Below the pieces are notes generated by a model that did not search any database, was not told the origin of the DNA, and was given only the letters and a program-made list of their open reading frames with translations. DNA of 64,000 nucleotides from JBBDWR01 sp040902745 (GTDB lineage: Bacteria; Actinomycetota; UBA4738; HRBIN12): NCBI GenBank assembly GCA_040902745.1, contig JBBDWR010000019.1, positions 1 to 64,000 on the forward strand, read 5' to 3'. The position numbers and the translations under genes are program-made. This document shows positions 53,260 through 62,335 of this stretch, one piece after another. Every line of letters starts with the position of its first letter. Position 1 is the first letter of the stretch.

Positions 53260-54228
53260 TTAGGCGATCCCGGCCGCGCCGAGCGGCACGGGAACCTGGT
53301 CGAGCAGCTGGCGAACGAGATCACGTCCTGCAGCGATCGATTGCCCGTACCCCTTGGCCACCACCCGATGACCGAGGACCGACGACGCGAGCGACTTGAC
53401 GTCGTCGGGAAGGACGTACGGACGACCGTCCCCGATCGCGCTCGCCTGGGCCGCGCGCGTCAACATCAGCATCGATCGAGGCGACGCACCCAGCGTCACC
53501 TCGGGATGCGACCGGGTCGCCTCAACCAAGGAGGCGACGTAGTCGATCACGAAGTCGTCGACGTGGACCGAACGGACCGCCGCCTGATGGTGCAGGATCT
53601 CCTCCGGCGTCAACACCTGGGGCAGCTCGGCGATCGGATGCGACGTCATCTGGCGCCGAACGATCTCTTTCGCCTGGCCGCGTTCCGGGTAGCTCACCTG
53701 CACCGTCATCGTGAAGCGGTCCAGCTGCCCCTCGGGCAACGGGTACGTGCCGTGCTGCTCGAACGGATTTTCGGTCGCGACGAGCAAGAACGGCAGCGGC
53801 AGCGGGTGCGTGACGCCTTCGACCGTCGCCTGCCGTTCCTCCATCGGTTCCAACAGCGCTGACTGGGTGCGGGGAGTCGTCCGGTTGATCTCGTCGACGA
53901 GGACGACGTTGGCGAACAGCGGTCCCGCGACGAAGTGGAACTCCCCTCGCCCCTGGTCGTAGACGGAGATCCCGGTCAGGTCCGAGGGGAGAAGGTCGGG
54001 GGTCGCCTGGACCCGGCTGAAGCTGCCGCCGATCGATCGTGCCAAAGCGCGCGCGAGCATCGTCTTTCCGACCCCCGGTACCCCCTCGAGCAGCAGGTTC
54101 CCCTCCGCGAAGAGACAGACGGCAGCAGCCCGGACGGCAGGCGTGCTCCCCGCGATCACACGCTCGATGTTGCCGACCAGGCGCTGGAACGCTGCAGTGG
54201 TCTCGTCCAGGCCGACGTCGCTGTGCAT
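53260..54228 (-). CDS. MoxR-family AAA+ ATPase
   Basis: 322 residues. Walker A LLLEGVPGVGKTMLARALA, Walker B VVLVDEINRTTPRTQ, sensor 1 LVATENPFEQHGTYPLPEGQLDRF and the C-terminal VLGASPRSMLML lid are normal for MoxR proteins, chaperone-like ATPases that act on DUF58/vWA partners. First gene of the MoxR-DUF58-transglutaminase operon. ATG 54228 gives the usual MoxR length; no good Shine-Dalgarno precedes it. Confidence 0.9.
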   Translation of the reverse strand: MHSDVGLDETTAAFQRLVGNIERVIAGSTPAVRAAAVCLFAEGNLLLEGVPGVGKTMLARALARSIGGSFSRVQATPDLLPSDLTGISVYDQGRGEFHFVAGPLFANVVLVDEINRTTPRTQSALLEPMEERQATVEGVTHPLPLPFLLVATENPFEQHGTYPLPEGQLDRFTMTVQVSYPERGQAKEIVRRQMTSHPIAELPQVLTPEEILHHQAAVRSVHVDDFVIDYVASLVEATRSHPEVTLGASPRSMLMLTRAAQASAIGDGRPYVLPDDVKSLASSVLGHRVVAKGYGQSIAAGRDLVRQLLDQVPVPLGAAGIA

Positions 54229-54340
54229 TAAGGTCTCGTTGCAGTCATCGTCGGCGCCCGGAGGGGACTTGAGACGTGGGGCGCCGGGGGGTCCCGCGGG
54301 CCGATCGGGGGAGCCAGATCCGCGTTCGGCCGCCGTTCGG

Positions 54341-55360
54341 CTAGGCCTTCTTCTTCGCGAGGGCGGAGATCGCCTCGAGCACGCACCGGTGGGCGACGGC
54401 GGCCGTGACATCGGCGTGATCGAATGGCGGGGAGACCTCGACGACGTCCATCCCGGCGAGATCGACCGCCCCGACGATCTGGCGCACGGCGCGCAGCATC
54501 TCCCTCGTGAGCATCCCGCCGGGTTCGGGCGTCCCCGTCCCCGGTGCCATCCCGGGATCGATCACGTCCACGTCGATCGAGAGGTAGATCAGATCAGGTC
54601 CGTCGAGCGCTTCGGCGATCGCGTCGGCGACCACGGCGTCTGCCCCTCGTTCCTCGATCTCGACCATGCGATGCCACCGCATGCCCTGTTCGCGCATCCA
54701 GTCGAAGGTCTCCTTCTCGGGCCAGTACCCGCGGAGTCCGACCTGAACGAAGTTGGAGCCCGCAACCCATCCCTCTTCGATCAACCGCCGCATCGGCGTG
54801 CCGTGCGAGACGAGGGATCCCCAGACCTCCCGCCCCGTGTCGGCGTGCGCGTCGAAATGTACGACCCCCACACGCCCGCGATCGTGCGCTCGAGCGACCG
54901 CCGCCGCGCTTGGGTAGGTGATCGAATGATCGCCGCCGAGCACGACCGGGATCGCACCCGTTCGCGCCACACGCAAGACCTTCTCGTGGATCACGCGGAG
55001 CCCGCGGCTCAGGCGGGATGGGACGACGGGCGCGTCTCCGGCATCCACGACATTGACTTTGGAGAAGACCTCGCCCTCGAGCTGGATCGACCACAGATCA
55101 CCGGAGTGATAGGTCGCCTGACGGATCGCTCGCGGTCCGAACCGCGCTCCGGGACGGTTGGACGCGCCGTCGTCGAGCGGTGCGCCGACGATCGCCACCT
55201 CCGCGCCGCTCGCGGCCAGAGCCTCATCGGAGTCGCAGAGGGGTCGCTTCTGGAACGTGGTCGACCCCACGTAGCTCGGCAGGCCGTAGTCGTCGAACTC
55301 CGTGAACTCGTCGTCGCCGAATTCCTCGGCCCGGTCGATCCGGAACTCGCGATCGGTCAC
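54341..55360 (-). CDS. agmatinase-like ureohydrolase
   Basis: 339 residues, arginase/agmatinase superfamily. The Mn ligands are in VVLGGDHSITYP, FDAHADTG and SIDVDVIDPGMAPGTGTPEPGG, all conserved. These enzymes remove urea from agmatine or related guanidino compounds. The N-terminal 60 residues are longer than average and acidic. GTG start with GGGAG 6 nt upstream. The gap to the MoxR gene (112 bp) holds an imperfect GGCGCC stem but nothing else recognised. The FAD oxidoreductase and cupin genes elsewhere in the window could belong to the same polyamine metabolism, but only as a guess. Confidence 0.88.
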   Translation of the reverse strand: MTDREFRIDRAEEFGDDEFTEFDDYGLPSYVGSTTFQKRPLCDSDEALAASGAEVAIVGAPLDDGASNRPGARFGPRAIRQATYHSGDLWSIQLEGEVFSKVNVVDAGDAPVVPSRLSRGLRVIHEKVLRVARTGAIPVVLGGDHSITYPSAAAVARAHDRGRVGVVHFDAHADTGREVWGSLVSHGTPMRRLIEEGWVAGSNFVQVGLRGYWPEKETFDWMREQGMRWHRMVEIEERGADAVVADAIAEALDGPDLIYLSIDVDVIDPGMAPGTGTPEPGGMLTREMLRAVRQIVGAVDLAGMDVVEVSPPFDHADVTAAVAHRCVLEAISALAKKKA

Positions 55361-55435
55361 CAGCGCTCCCTCGTCTCGTGCCGCGTGACCCTAGCCGGAC
55401 GACGACGGGGGCACAACACGAGGCCGTGACGCGGC

Positions 55436-56788
55436 CTAGCCGAGTCGCTCGTTCGCGAGCTCGAACGCCGTCCCGAGCGCGCGAGAACCGGTCGGGAACG
55501 CGTGTATCGCGTCGGCGAGCACGGGGATCGGGATCTCGAGCTTGAGCGCAATCACGGCCTCGCCGGTGAACTCGGACGCTCCGGGCGCGGCCGCGAACAC
55601 CCCGACGGGGACCTTGCGCTCGCGATCGACTACGACCGAGACATGGCCGCGGGAGCCTTCGGTGGCCTGACCGCGGGCGGTCGTCGTGAAATCGACCGTG
55701 ACTTCGAACACGTCTATCCCCTCCTGCTGAGCCTCTTCGACCGTCTTGCCGACGGCGCCGGCGTCCGGATCGGTGAACGTGGCGCGCGGTACCGAAGACA
55801 GATCGGCGGTGCACGGCCGGCCCGCTGCGTTGCGCCCGGCGATGCGACCCTCGTAGTAGGCGAGATGCGTGAACTGCGGGCCCCCTGCGCAGTCGCCCGC
55901 GACGAAGACCGCGTTACCGATCGCCATCCGCTCGTCGGGATCGGCCGACCCCCCGTCGGTCAGGCGGGCGCCCGTCTCCTCCAGACCCAGTGCGCCGAGG
56001 TCGTCGCCCCTGCGGCCGACGGCAACGAGCAACTCGGCTCCCTCGACCACGACCCCGTCGGACAAGCTCACCTTGCGCCCGGCGCCACCGGACTCGACCT
56101 TCTGTGCGCGAACTCCCAGCCGCAGTTGGACCCCGTCTTCGGCGAGCTGTGCCCCCACCGCCTTGGAGGTCAGCGGGTGATCCCGGGAGAGGATGCGATC
56201 CGAGGCCTCAACGAGCGTGACCTTCGAGCCGAACCGCGCGAAGACCTGCGCGAGTTCGACGCCGATCGGCCCACCGCCGAGCACAACCAGGCTCGAGGGG
56301 AGCTCACGCGTCGTGGTGGCCTCACGACTGGTCCAGTACCCCGAGTCCGAGAGTCCTTCGAGCGGGGGAACGACGTTGCGCGAGCCGGTGGCGACGATCA
56401 GCGATCGCCCTTCGAGGGTCCGAGGCGGCCCATCGGGCACCACCACCTCGATGCGACCGGGTCCCACGACACGGGCCGGGCCCCGGACAAGCTCGATCCC
56501 GAGGTCGGCGAAGTTCCGCGCGTGCCCGCTGTCGTCCTGGCGGTCGGTGCCCTCGCGACTGATCATCCAGTCGCGGCGGTCGGATGCGCGCTTCCACGGG
56601 TAGTCGGAGCCGAGCGCACGCCGATGTGCGGCGTCCAGCAGCGTCTTCGACGGCATGCACGCCCAGAACGGGCACTCACCGCCGAGCAACTCGCGCTCGA
56701 CGACCGCGACGCTCGCCCCTGCCTCGTTCGCGGCGGTGGCGGCCGACTCACCGGCCGAACCGCCACCGATCACCACCACGTCGTGCAT
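55436..56788 (-). CDS. pyridine nucleotide-disulfide oxidoreductase
   Basis: 450 residues. FAD site VVVIGGGSAGESAATAANEAG, redox-active CX4C in GGECPFWACMPSK, second dinucleotide site VVLGGGPIGVELAQVFARFG and the FAD loop VFVAGDCAG. The C-terminal dimerisation domain has AFPTGSR in place of the usual His-Pro-T-xxE motif of lipoamide dehydrogenases, so the disulfide substrate is probably not lipoamide; mercuric or mycothione-like reductase roles remain open. GGGAGG sits 6 nt before ATG. Confidence 0.88.
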   Translation of the reverse strand: MHDVVVIGGGSAGESAATAANEAGASVAVVERELLGGECPFWACMPSKTLLDAAHRRALGSDYPWKRASDRRDWMISREGTDRQDDSGHARNFADLGIELVRGPARVVGPGRIEVVVPDGPPRTLEGRSLIVATGSRNVVPPLEGLSDSGYWTSREATTTRELPSSLVVLGGGPIGVELAQVFARFGSKVTLVEASDRILSRDHPLTSKAVGAQLAEDGVQLRLGVRAQKVESGGAGRKVSLSDGVVVEGAELLVAVGRRGDDLGALGLEETGARLTDGGSADPDERMAIGNAVFVAGDCAGGPQFTHLAYYEGRIAGRNAAGRPCTADLSSVPRATFTDPDAGAVGKTVEEAQQEGIDVFEVTVDFTTTARGQATEGSRGHVSVVVDRERKVPVGVFAAAPGASEFTGEAVIALKLEIPIPVLADAIHAFPTGSRALGTAFELANERLG

Positions 56789-56822
56789 CGGACACCTCCC
56801 GGAGAACGCAGCGCCCGAAACC

Positions 56823-57764
56823 CTACGAAGCGAGCTCCTTCTCCGTCAGGTAGTCGCTCGCCACATCCTCGACGTCCTCGCGGTCGTTCTGGATGCGATC
56901 GACCATCGACACCATGTCCTCGTCCGTGAGCGAGGTCGTCACCGGGTCGAGGAGCGCCTGCAGTGCCGGCGACGACACGTCCTGACGGACGATCGGCGCG
57001 AAGTTGCCGACGGCGAGCATCTGCTTGTCGTCGGGCAGGATCACGAACCCCTTGTCGTCGATCGTCGGATCCAGGGAGAACAGCACTCCCACCTGGACCG
57101 CACCGCTGTCGAGCGCTGCAACCGTCTTCGGTCCGCCGAAGTCCAGCTTGCGGATGTCGGCGAACTCGACCCCATACACCTTCTTGAGTCCCGGTTCGCA
57201 GAAGGGGTTCGTCGGGCAATCCGGCGGCGCCCCGAGCGAGAGGTCGGCCGCCGGTCCTGAGAGGGAGCTGAGGTTGCTGAGCGAGTACTGACCGATGACC
57301 TCCGGCGTCGCGACGAAGACGTTCGAGCTGTTGGCCGGGGAGATGCCGTAGATGTCCAACCCCTTGTCGGCCGCCTCGTCGGCCAGCCGCTGCGCGACTT
57401 CCTCTGGCGTCCCGCTAGCGTCCGCGCTCTCGTCGAAGGTGAGGAGTTCGGGCCCTGTGTACTCGGGCTTGAGGTCGATCTCCCCGCTCTCCAGCGCCGT
57501 GTTGCCGACGTCGCGGCTCTCGATGTCCAGCTCTCGCGTGACGTCGTAGCCGTTCTGTTCCAGCACCTGCGCGTACATCTCCGCCACGACCTGGTTCTCG
57601 GCGAAGGCGCCGGACACACCGATCGTGATGGCGGTCTGACCCTCGCCGGCGTCGCTGTTGTTCGGGTCCTCGTTCGCGTCGTCCCCACCCGACCCGCACG
57701 CGGCGGCGATCAACGCCAGCGCGAGCACGGTCGCCCCAAGGACGAACCTGCGGTGCTTCCGCAT
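56823..57764 (-). CDS. osmoprotectant/glycine-betaine-type ABC substrate-binding lipoprotein
   Basis: 313 residues. Signal with lipobox ALIAAACGSG, cleavage before the Cys at about residue 23. An acidic linker follows, then the OpuAC/EgtU-like domain: TIGVSGAFAENQVVAEMYAQ, SGEIDLKPEYTGPELLT (the usual YTGT region) and LKPEY. It binds a quaternary ammonium or related ligand outside the cell and passes it to the two permeases encoded before it. GGGGGAG 5 nt upstream of ATG. Confidence 0.87.
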   Translation of the reverse strand: MRKHRRFVLGATVLALALIAAACGSGGDDANEDPNNSDAGEGQTAITIGVSGAFAENQVVAEMYAQVLEQNGYDVTRELDIESRDVGNTALESGEIDLKPEYTGPELLTFDESADASGTPEEVAQRLADEAADKGLDIYGISPANSSNVFVATPEVIGQYSLSNLSSLSGPAADLSLGAPPDCPTNPFCEPGLKKVYGVEFADIRKLDFGGPKTVAALDSGAVQVGVLFSLDPTIDDKGFVILPDDKQMLAVGNFAPIVRQDVSSPALQALLDPVTTSLTDEDMVSMVDRIQNDREDVEDVASDYLTEKELAS

Positions 57765-57918
57765 GGGTACTCCCCCTCTTCTCAATGTCGCAGCCGGGGC
57801 GGTAGGCGCCGGCTTCGGACCCGCGAACCCTAGCAGCAGGCTGCGCGCCGGTGCCACCCACGGGCTCTCCGGAACCGACGGCCGCGGCCCGTAGTCCGTC
57901 GCTGCGTCGCAAGCCTCC

Positions 57919-58677
57919 TCACGCACCCGAAGGGTTCACCGGTGGATGCGACGGGGCAGGACCCGGTGGCACCATCGCGCGCCGACCGCGCCGACCCGAC
58001 GAGCGCGTCCGAGGGGTCGTCATCCATGTGAGGAGCGAGAAGAGCAGCTCCGTGGCAACCGCGAGCCCCGCCACCAGGAGGGCGCCGGCGACCAGCTTGG
58101 GCGTGTCCTGTTGTGCGTAGCCGTCCACGATGTATCGGCCGAGCGTGCCACCCCCGATCAGCGCGGACAGGGTAGCCGTCGCGACGATCGTGACCGCTGC
58201 CAGCCGCAGGCCGGTCATGATCAGCGGGATCGCGAGGGGTACTTCGAGCCTCGCGAGGACCTGTCGACCGGTCATCCCCATCCCTCGAGCCGCCTCGACC
58301 GTGTCGGGATCGACCTGCTGGACACCGACGTAGGTGTTGACCAGGATCGAGGGGATCCCCAGCAGCGTGAGGGCGATGAATGTCGGCGCGAACCCGAACG
58401 CGTACGCGGGCCAGTTGCTCACGAAGACCAGATACATCACCGACACGATCGCGAGGGAGGGGATCGCGCGTCCCATATTCGCGATCTGCACGGCGACGAC
58501 CTGGCCTCGGCGGGTGTGCCCTACGACGAGTCCGACCGGTACCGCGATCAGGGCCGCAACGATCAAGGAGACCACCGACAGCTCGATGTGCTGAACGAGT
58601 CGCGCAAAAATGCCGTCCGGGCCGCTCCAGTGCTGTGGGTCGGCGATCCACCCGAAGCCCTCCGTCAGCTCGTTCAC
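57919..58677 (-). CDS. osmoprotectant-type ABC permease 2
   Basis: 252 residues. Six helices with the BPD permease EAA-type loop ARGMGMTGRQVLARLEVPLAIPLIMTGLR (in parts) near residue 150. Other blocks: IELSVVSLIVAALIAVPVGL, NMGRAIPSLAIVSVM, GTLGRYIVDGYAQQD. GTG start overlaps the stop of permease 1 (GTGA). The last 40 residues are Arg/Pro-rich and not conserved. Forms the membrane channel together with permease 1. Confidence 0.87.
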   Translation of the reverse strand: MNELTEGFGWIADPQHWSGPDGIFARLVQHIELSVVSLIVAALIAVPVGLVVGHTRRGQVVAVQIANMGRAIPSLAIVSVMYLVFVSNWPAYAFGFAPTFIALTLLGIPSILVNTYVGVQQVDPDTVEAARGMGMTGRQVLARLEVPLAIPLIMTGLRLAAVTIVATATLSALIGGGTLGRYIVDGYAQQDTPKLVAGALLVAGLAVATELLFSLLTWMTTPRTRSSGRRGRRAMVPPGPAPSHPPVNPSGA

Positions 58678-59351
58678 GTCGTGACCACCCGCATCCCTCG
58701 TGCCCACGGCGTGGTCAGACGCTGGATGCCGAGCAGACCGATGTCGGCGAGCAGCGCCAAGACGAGCGAGAGGAACGAGCCCAGCAGCAGCGGGGTCCAA
58801 AAGTCGGTCTCGAGTCCTTCGAAGATCAGCTGCCCGAACCCTCCCCGGCCGATCAGCCCCCCGATCGTCGCGAGCCCGATCGTGCTCACCGTGGCGATAC
58901 GGATCCCCGCGATGATCACCGGCGCGGCCATCGGCAGTTCCACGCGCCACAGCAGCTGACGCGAGGTGTAGCCCATCCCCGTCGCCGCCTCCTTGACGTC
59001 CTGTGGTACCCCGTCGAGTCCCGCGACGACGTTGCGGATCAGGATCAGCAGGCAGTACCCGGTCAACGGGATCACCACCGTCGTCAGGCTCAGCCCGGTG
59101 ATCGGGATCAGGAACGCGATCGCCGCCAGACTCGGGATCGTGTAGAGGATCCCGCTGATCCACGTCACCGGCGGGTACAGACGCCGGTGACGCTGGGCGA
59201 CGATCGCGATCGGGAGCCCGATCAGCAGGGCGAGCCCGACGGCCGACACCGTGAGCACCACGTGCTGGAGCCCGTCGGCCGCGATCTCATCGAGATGGTC
59301 GGCGATCCAATCCCAGCGGATCAGTGGCTCTCCGCCCGCCTGCGCGATCAT
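58674..59351 (-). CDS. osmoprotectant-type ABC permease 1
   Basis: 225 residues, six membrane helices. The EAA-like loop is AATGMGYTSRQLLWRVELPMAAPVI; ILYTIPSLAAIAFLIPITG and TIGLATIGGLIGRGGFGQLI are typical of OpuCB/OpuCD permeases. ATG start, 22 bp after the ATPase stop. Works with permease 2 as a heterodimer. Confidence 0.88.
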   Translation of the reverse strand: MIAQAGGEPLIRWDWIADHLDEIAADGLQHVVLTVSAVGLALLIGLPIAIVAQRHRRLYPPVTWISGILYTIPSLAAIAFLIPITGLSLTTVVIPLTGYCLLILIRNVVAGLDGVPQDVKEAATGMGYTSRQLLWRVELPMAAPVIIAGIRIATVSTIGLATIGGLIGRGGFGQLIFEGLETDFWTPLLLGSFLSLVLALLADIGLLGIQRLTTPWARGMRVVTT

Positions 59352-59373
59352 CGGTTCCGAACCGGTCGACGGA

Positions 59374-60495
59374 TCACGTCACGATCTCCTTCGAGATGTG
59401 CTCGAGGGTGAGGATGCCCCGGTAGTGCTGTCCCTCGGTGACGACGACCGCCACCTGTGTGCGGCTGGTCACGACCGAGTCCAAAGCGATGCGCAGCGAA
59501 TCTTCGTCCGTGACGTAGGCGGAGAACCTGCGAGGTTGCACCTGCGACACGGTGGCAACCCCTTCGAGCTGCGATTCCTCGATCCAGCCGAGCAGCTCGT
59601 CGCCGTCCACGACACTCGCCCAGTCGCCCCCGAACGCTCGCATCACCCTGCGCGCCTCTTCGGCGGTCGTGCCGGGGGCCACGACGGGCCCCTCTTCGAC
59701 CCCGATGTCCCCGACCTTGGTCAACGCGAGCCGCCTGAGGCCGCGTTCATACCCCAAGAACTCCTCGACGAACGGGTTCGCGGGTTCGCGCAGCATCCGC
59801 TCCGGGGGGGCGTACTGCTCGAGGACACCGCCCACGTTGAGCAGGGCGATCCGATCCGCGAGCTTGATCGCCTCGTCGATGTCGTGGGTGACGAACACGA
59901 TCGTCTTGCGTAGCCGTTCCTGGATCGACAGGAACTCCTCCTGCAACCGGCCTCGGACGATCGGATCCACCGCCGCGAAGGGCTCATCCATCAACATCAC
60001 GCCCGGGTCGGCTGCGAGTGCTCGCGCCACACCGACGCGCTGTCGCTGCCCGCCGCTGAGCTCACCCGGGTATCGAGCCAATAGATCGTCGTCGAGCTCG
60101 AACAGCTCGGCCATCTCCTGCACCCGCGCGGCGATCCGTTTGGCGTCCCAACCAAGGAGGCGAGGCACCGTGCCGATGTTGTCCTCGATCGTTCGATGGG
60201 GCAGCAGCCCAACCGTCTGGATCACGTAGCCGATCCGCCGCCGCAGCTGCACCGGATCCTGTTCCAAGACGTTGGTGCCTTCGAGCAGGATCCGCCCGGA
60301 CGTCGGCTCGATCAGCCGGTTGATCATCTTCAGGGTGGTCGTCTTGCCGCACCCCGACGGCCCGATCAGTGCAGTGATCTGGCCCGCATGGATGTCCAGG
60401 GAGAGGTTCCCCACCGCGTCGCGGTCCGCGTTCGGGAAGCGCTTCGCGACGTCGATCAGTGCGATCGCCGCATCGCCGCCTGCTGCCTCGGCCAC
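59374..60495 (-). CDS. osmoprotectant-type ABC ATP-binding protein with CBS region
   Basis: 373 residues. Walker A GPSGCGKTTTLKMINRLIEPT, Q-loop YVIQTVGLLPHRT, signature LSGGQRQRVGVARAL, Walker B MLMDEPFAAVDP and switch THDIDEAIKLAD are intact. After residue about 245 come two CBS-like stretches (FGGDWASVVDGDELLGWIEE; VTSRTQVAVVVTEGQHYRGILTLEHI), which in OpuA-type ATPases sense ionic strength or nucleotides. GTG 60495 was chosen because GGGAGG lies 10-12 nt upstream; GTG 60513 is the alternative. Confidence 0.9.
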   Translation of the reverse strand: MAEAAGGDAAIALIDVAKRFPNADRDAVGNLSLDIHAGQITALIGPSGCGKTTTLKMINRLIEPTSGRILLEGTNVLEQDPVQLRRRIGYVIQTVGLLPHRTIEDNIGTVPRLLGWDAKRIAARVQEMAELFELDDDLLARYPGELSGGQRQRVGVARALAADPGVMLMDEPFAAVDPIVRGRLQEEFLSIQERLRKTIVFVTHDIDEAIKLADRIALLNVGGVLEQYAPPERMLREPANPFVEEFLGYERGLRRLALTKVGDIGVEEGPVVAPGTTAEEARRVMRAFGGDWASVVDGDELLGWIEESQLEGVATVSQVQPRRFSAYVTDEDSLRIALDSVVTSRTQVAVVVTEGQHYRGILTLEHISKEIVT

Positions 60496-60561
60496 TTCCG
60501 CTTGCCTCCCCACGCCTCGGCGGCACTCCGGGCAGGAGTCTAGAGCGCCATCGGTCGATGT

Positions 60562-62009
60562 CTAGGTCGTCGGTTGCTGCGATCCGCGCGCGACCTTCGC
60601 TTCGCGCCGAACGATGTCGATCGCCTCCTCGATCCGATCCCGGTGTGTACGGAACGAGAGGATCGCCATCCTGAGCACGAAGGCGTCGTCGACGAGCGTG
60701 CTGGAAAGGAACACCCGTTCGGAGCCGTTGATCCGATCCAGGAACGCGCGACCGGCTTCGGACGGATCCCTGCCGCCATCGTGGGCCAGCCGGAACCCGA
60801 CGATCGACAGATCCGGCTTCCAGGGAACGTGCAGAAGAGGTTCCGCGGCCAGCGCCGCGTGCGCGAACTCCGCGAGGTCCAGCTTCTCGTCCAGGGCATC
60901 GCGGAACGCGGCGACCCCGTGCAACTGCAACGGCAGCCAGACGCGCAAGCCGCGGAAGTCTCGAGAAAGTTCCGGCGAGTACTCCGAGTAACTCGGGAGC
61001 ACCTCTCCCCCGGCGACCAGATCCTGGAGATAGTCGGCCCCCGCCGTCGAGTGCGCCTGCCGCAGCAACGACGCGTCCCGAACGATCAACGAACCCGTGC
61101 CATAGGGCAGGAACAACCCCTTGTGCGGGTCGAGGGTGATCGAGTCCGCGCGTTCGATCCCCTGCAATCGCGCCCGCCCCGTTCGGTGAGTTGGAAGAAC
61201 CCGCCGTAGGCCGCGTCGACGTGCAGCCACAGGCGCTCGCGCTCGCACAGTTGGGCCACCGCCACGATCGGATCCACCGCGCCCGTGTTCGTCGTGCCCG
61301 CGTTCGCAACGACGCAGAACGGAGTCCGTCCCGCAGCCCGGTCTCGGCCGATCGCCTCCGCGAGCGCGTCCACGTTCAGGCGTAGCTCCGGCGTCACGGC
61401 GACGCGGACGACGTTGGATCCGGGGAACCCGGCGATCTTCGCGGCCTTCGCGACGGACGCATGGGCTTGCTCGGACACGTAGATCGTGCCGCTGAGGAAG
61501 TCGGCGGGCAATCGCGCGGACCGCGCGGTGACGATCGCCGAGAGATTCGCCATCGACCCGCCCGTCGTCAGGATGCCGCCCGACGCGGGTCCGAGCCCGA
61601 ACAGATCGCACAGCCAGCGGAGGACATCGGTCTCCATCTGCACGAAGACCGGGGCGGTGCTCGCAAGGTTCACGAACCGATTGACTCCCGACGCGAGGAA
61701 CGTCGCCAGCGCTGCCGAGTACAGCCCACCGCCGGGGATGTAGGCGAGGTAGCCGGGACCCGCCGGCTCGAGCGCATGGGCTGCGCCCCGCGCGACATCG
61801 TTCAGCACCCCGGCGAAGGTTCTGCCTTCCTCCGGCGGGGAACCGTGGAGGGAAGCCGCCACCTCCAAGGCATCCTGCACAGCGCCGGCCGCCGACGCGT
61901 CGGGAAGGGAGTCGATGAATCGCGTGAGGTACTCGACCGCGGCTGCGCCCATCTCGCGCATCTGATCGGCCGACGGCTCCAAGCCGAACGCGCCCGTCGC
62001 CGTGGGCAC
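60562..62009 (-). pseudogene. group II PLP decarboxylase (aromatic amino-acid type), frameshifted
   Basis: About 482 residues if read through. N-terminal half: AYIPGGGLYSAALATFLASG, GGILTTGGSMANLSAIVTAR, VVANAGTTNTGAVDPI and LWLHVDAAYGGFFQL. After TERG, near 61177-61181, a -1 shift in a GC-rich tract is needed to continue with RARLQGIERADSITLDPHKG, which carries the PLP Lys, and on to the C-terminal SYSEYSPELSRDF and LRMAILSFRTH. Without correction the protein ends before the PLP Lys. Either a mutation or a missed G in a G-run. The intact enzyme would decarboxylate DOPA, tryptophan or a similar amino acid. GTG start, 12 nt after the DUF2277 stop. Confidence 0.75.
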
Positions 62010-62021
62010 GACCGAGCCGCC

Positions 62022-62252
62022 TCAGGAAGCGGCCGGGTCGACCGGTCGCGAGCGGAGCGGCGGCAGCACCTCGAGCAGATCGCTCGTAGCCTCGGCGACG
62101 CGATCCACGGCTGCCTCGAACGCGGCCGGATCACGGGCGGGAGGCGTCCGGAACCCGCTCACCTTGCGCACGTACTGCAGGGCGGCCTCGCGGACCTCGT
62201 CCTCGCTGGTCGGTCCGTCGGGAGTTCGCAGGCGCTTGATACTGCGGCACAT
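62022..62252 (-). CDS. DUF2277 family protein
   Basis: 76 residues, complete. MCRSIKRLRTPDG at the start and ALQYVRKVSGFRTPP in the middle are the family signature, with a Cys at position 2; the C-terminus ends in a Leu/Pro-rich helix. Function of the family is unknown. No Shine-Dalgarno; TAGGAT stands 9 nt upstream, so the mRNA may begin within a few bases of ATG. First gene of a likely two-gene unit with the decarboxylase. Confidence 0.87.
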   Translation of the reverse strand: MCRSIKRLRTPDGPTSEDEVREAALQYVRKVSGFRTPPARDPAAFEAAVDRVAEATSDLLEVLPPLRSRPVDPAAS

Positions 62253-62335
62253 CGTCGGGTCATCCTAGGCGCTCCGGGCCCGTTCGACCTCTCACCCAAC
62301 CGCATGCCCGTTCCGAGGTGGAACACTGTCTGCCC

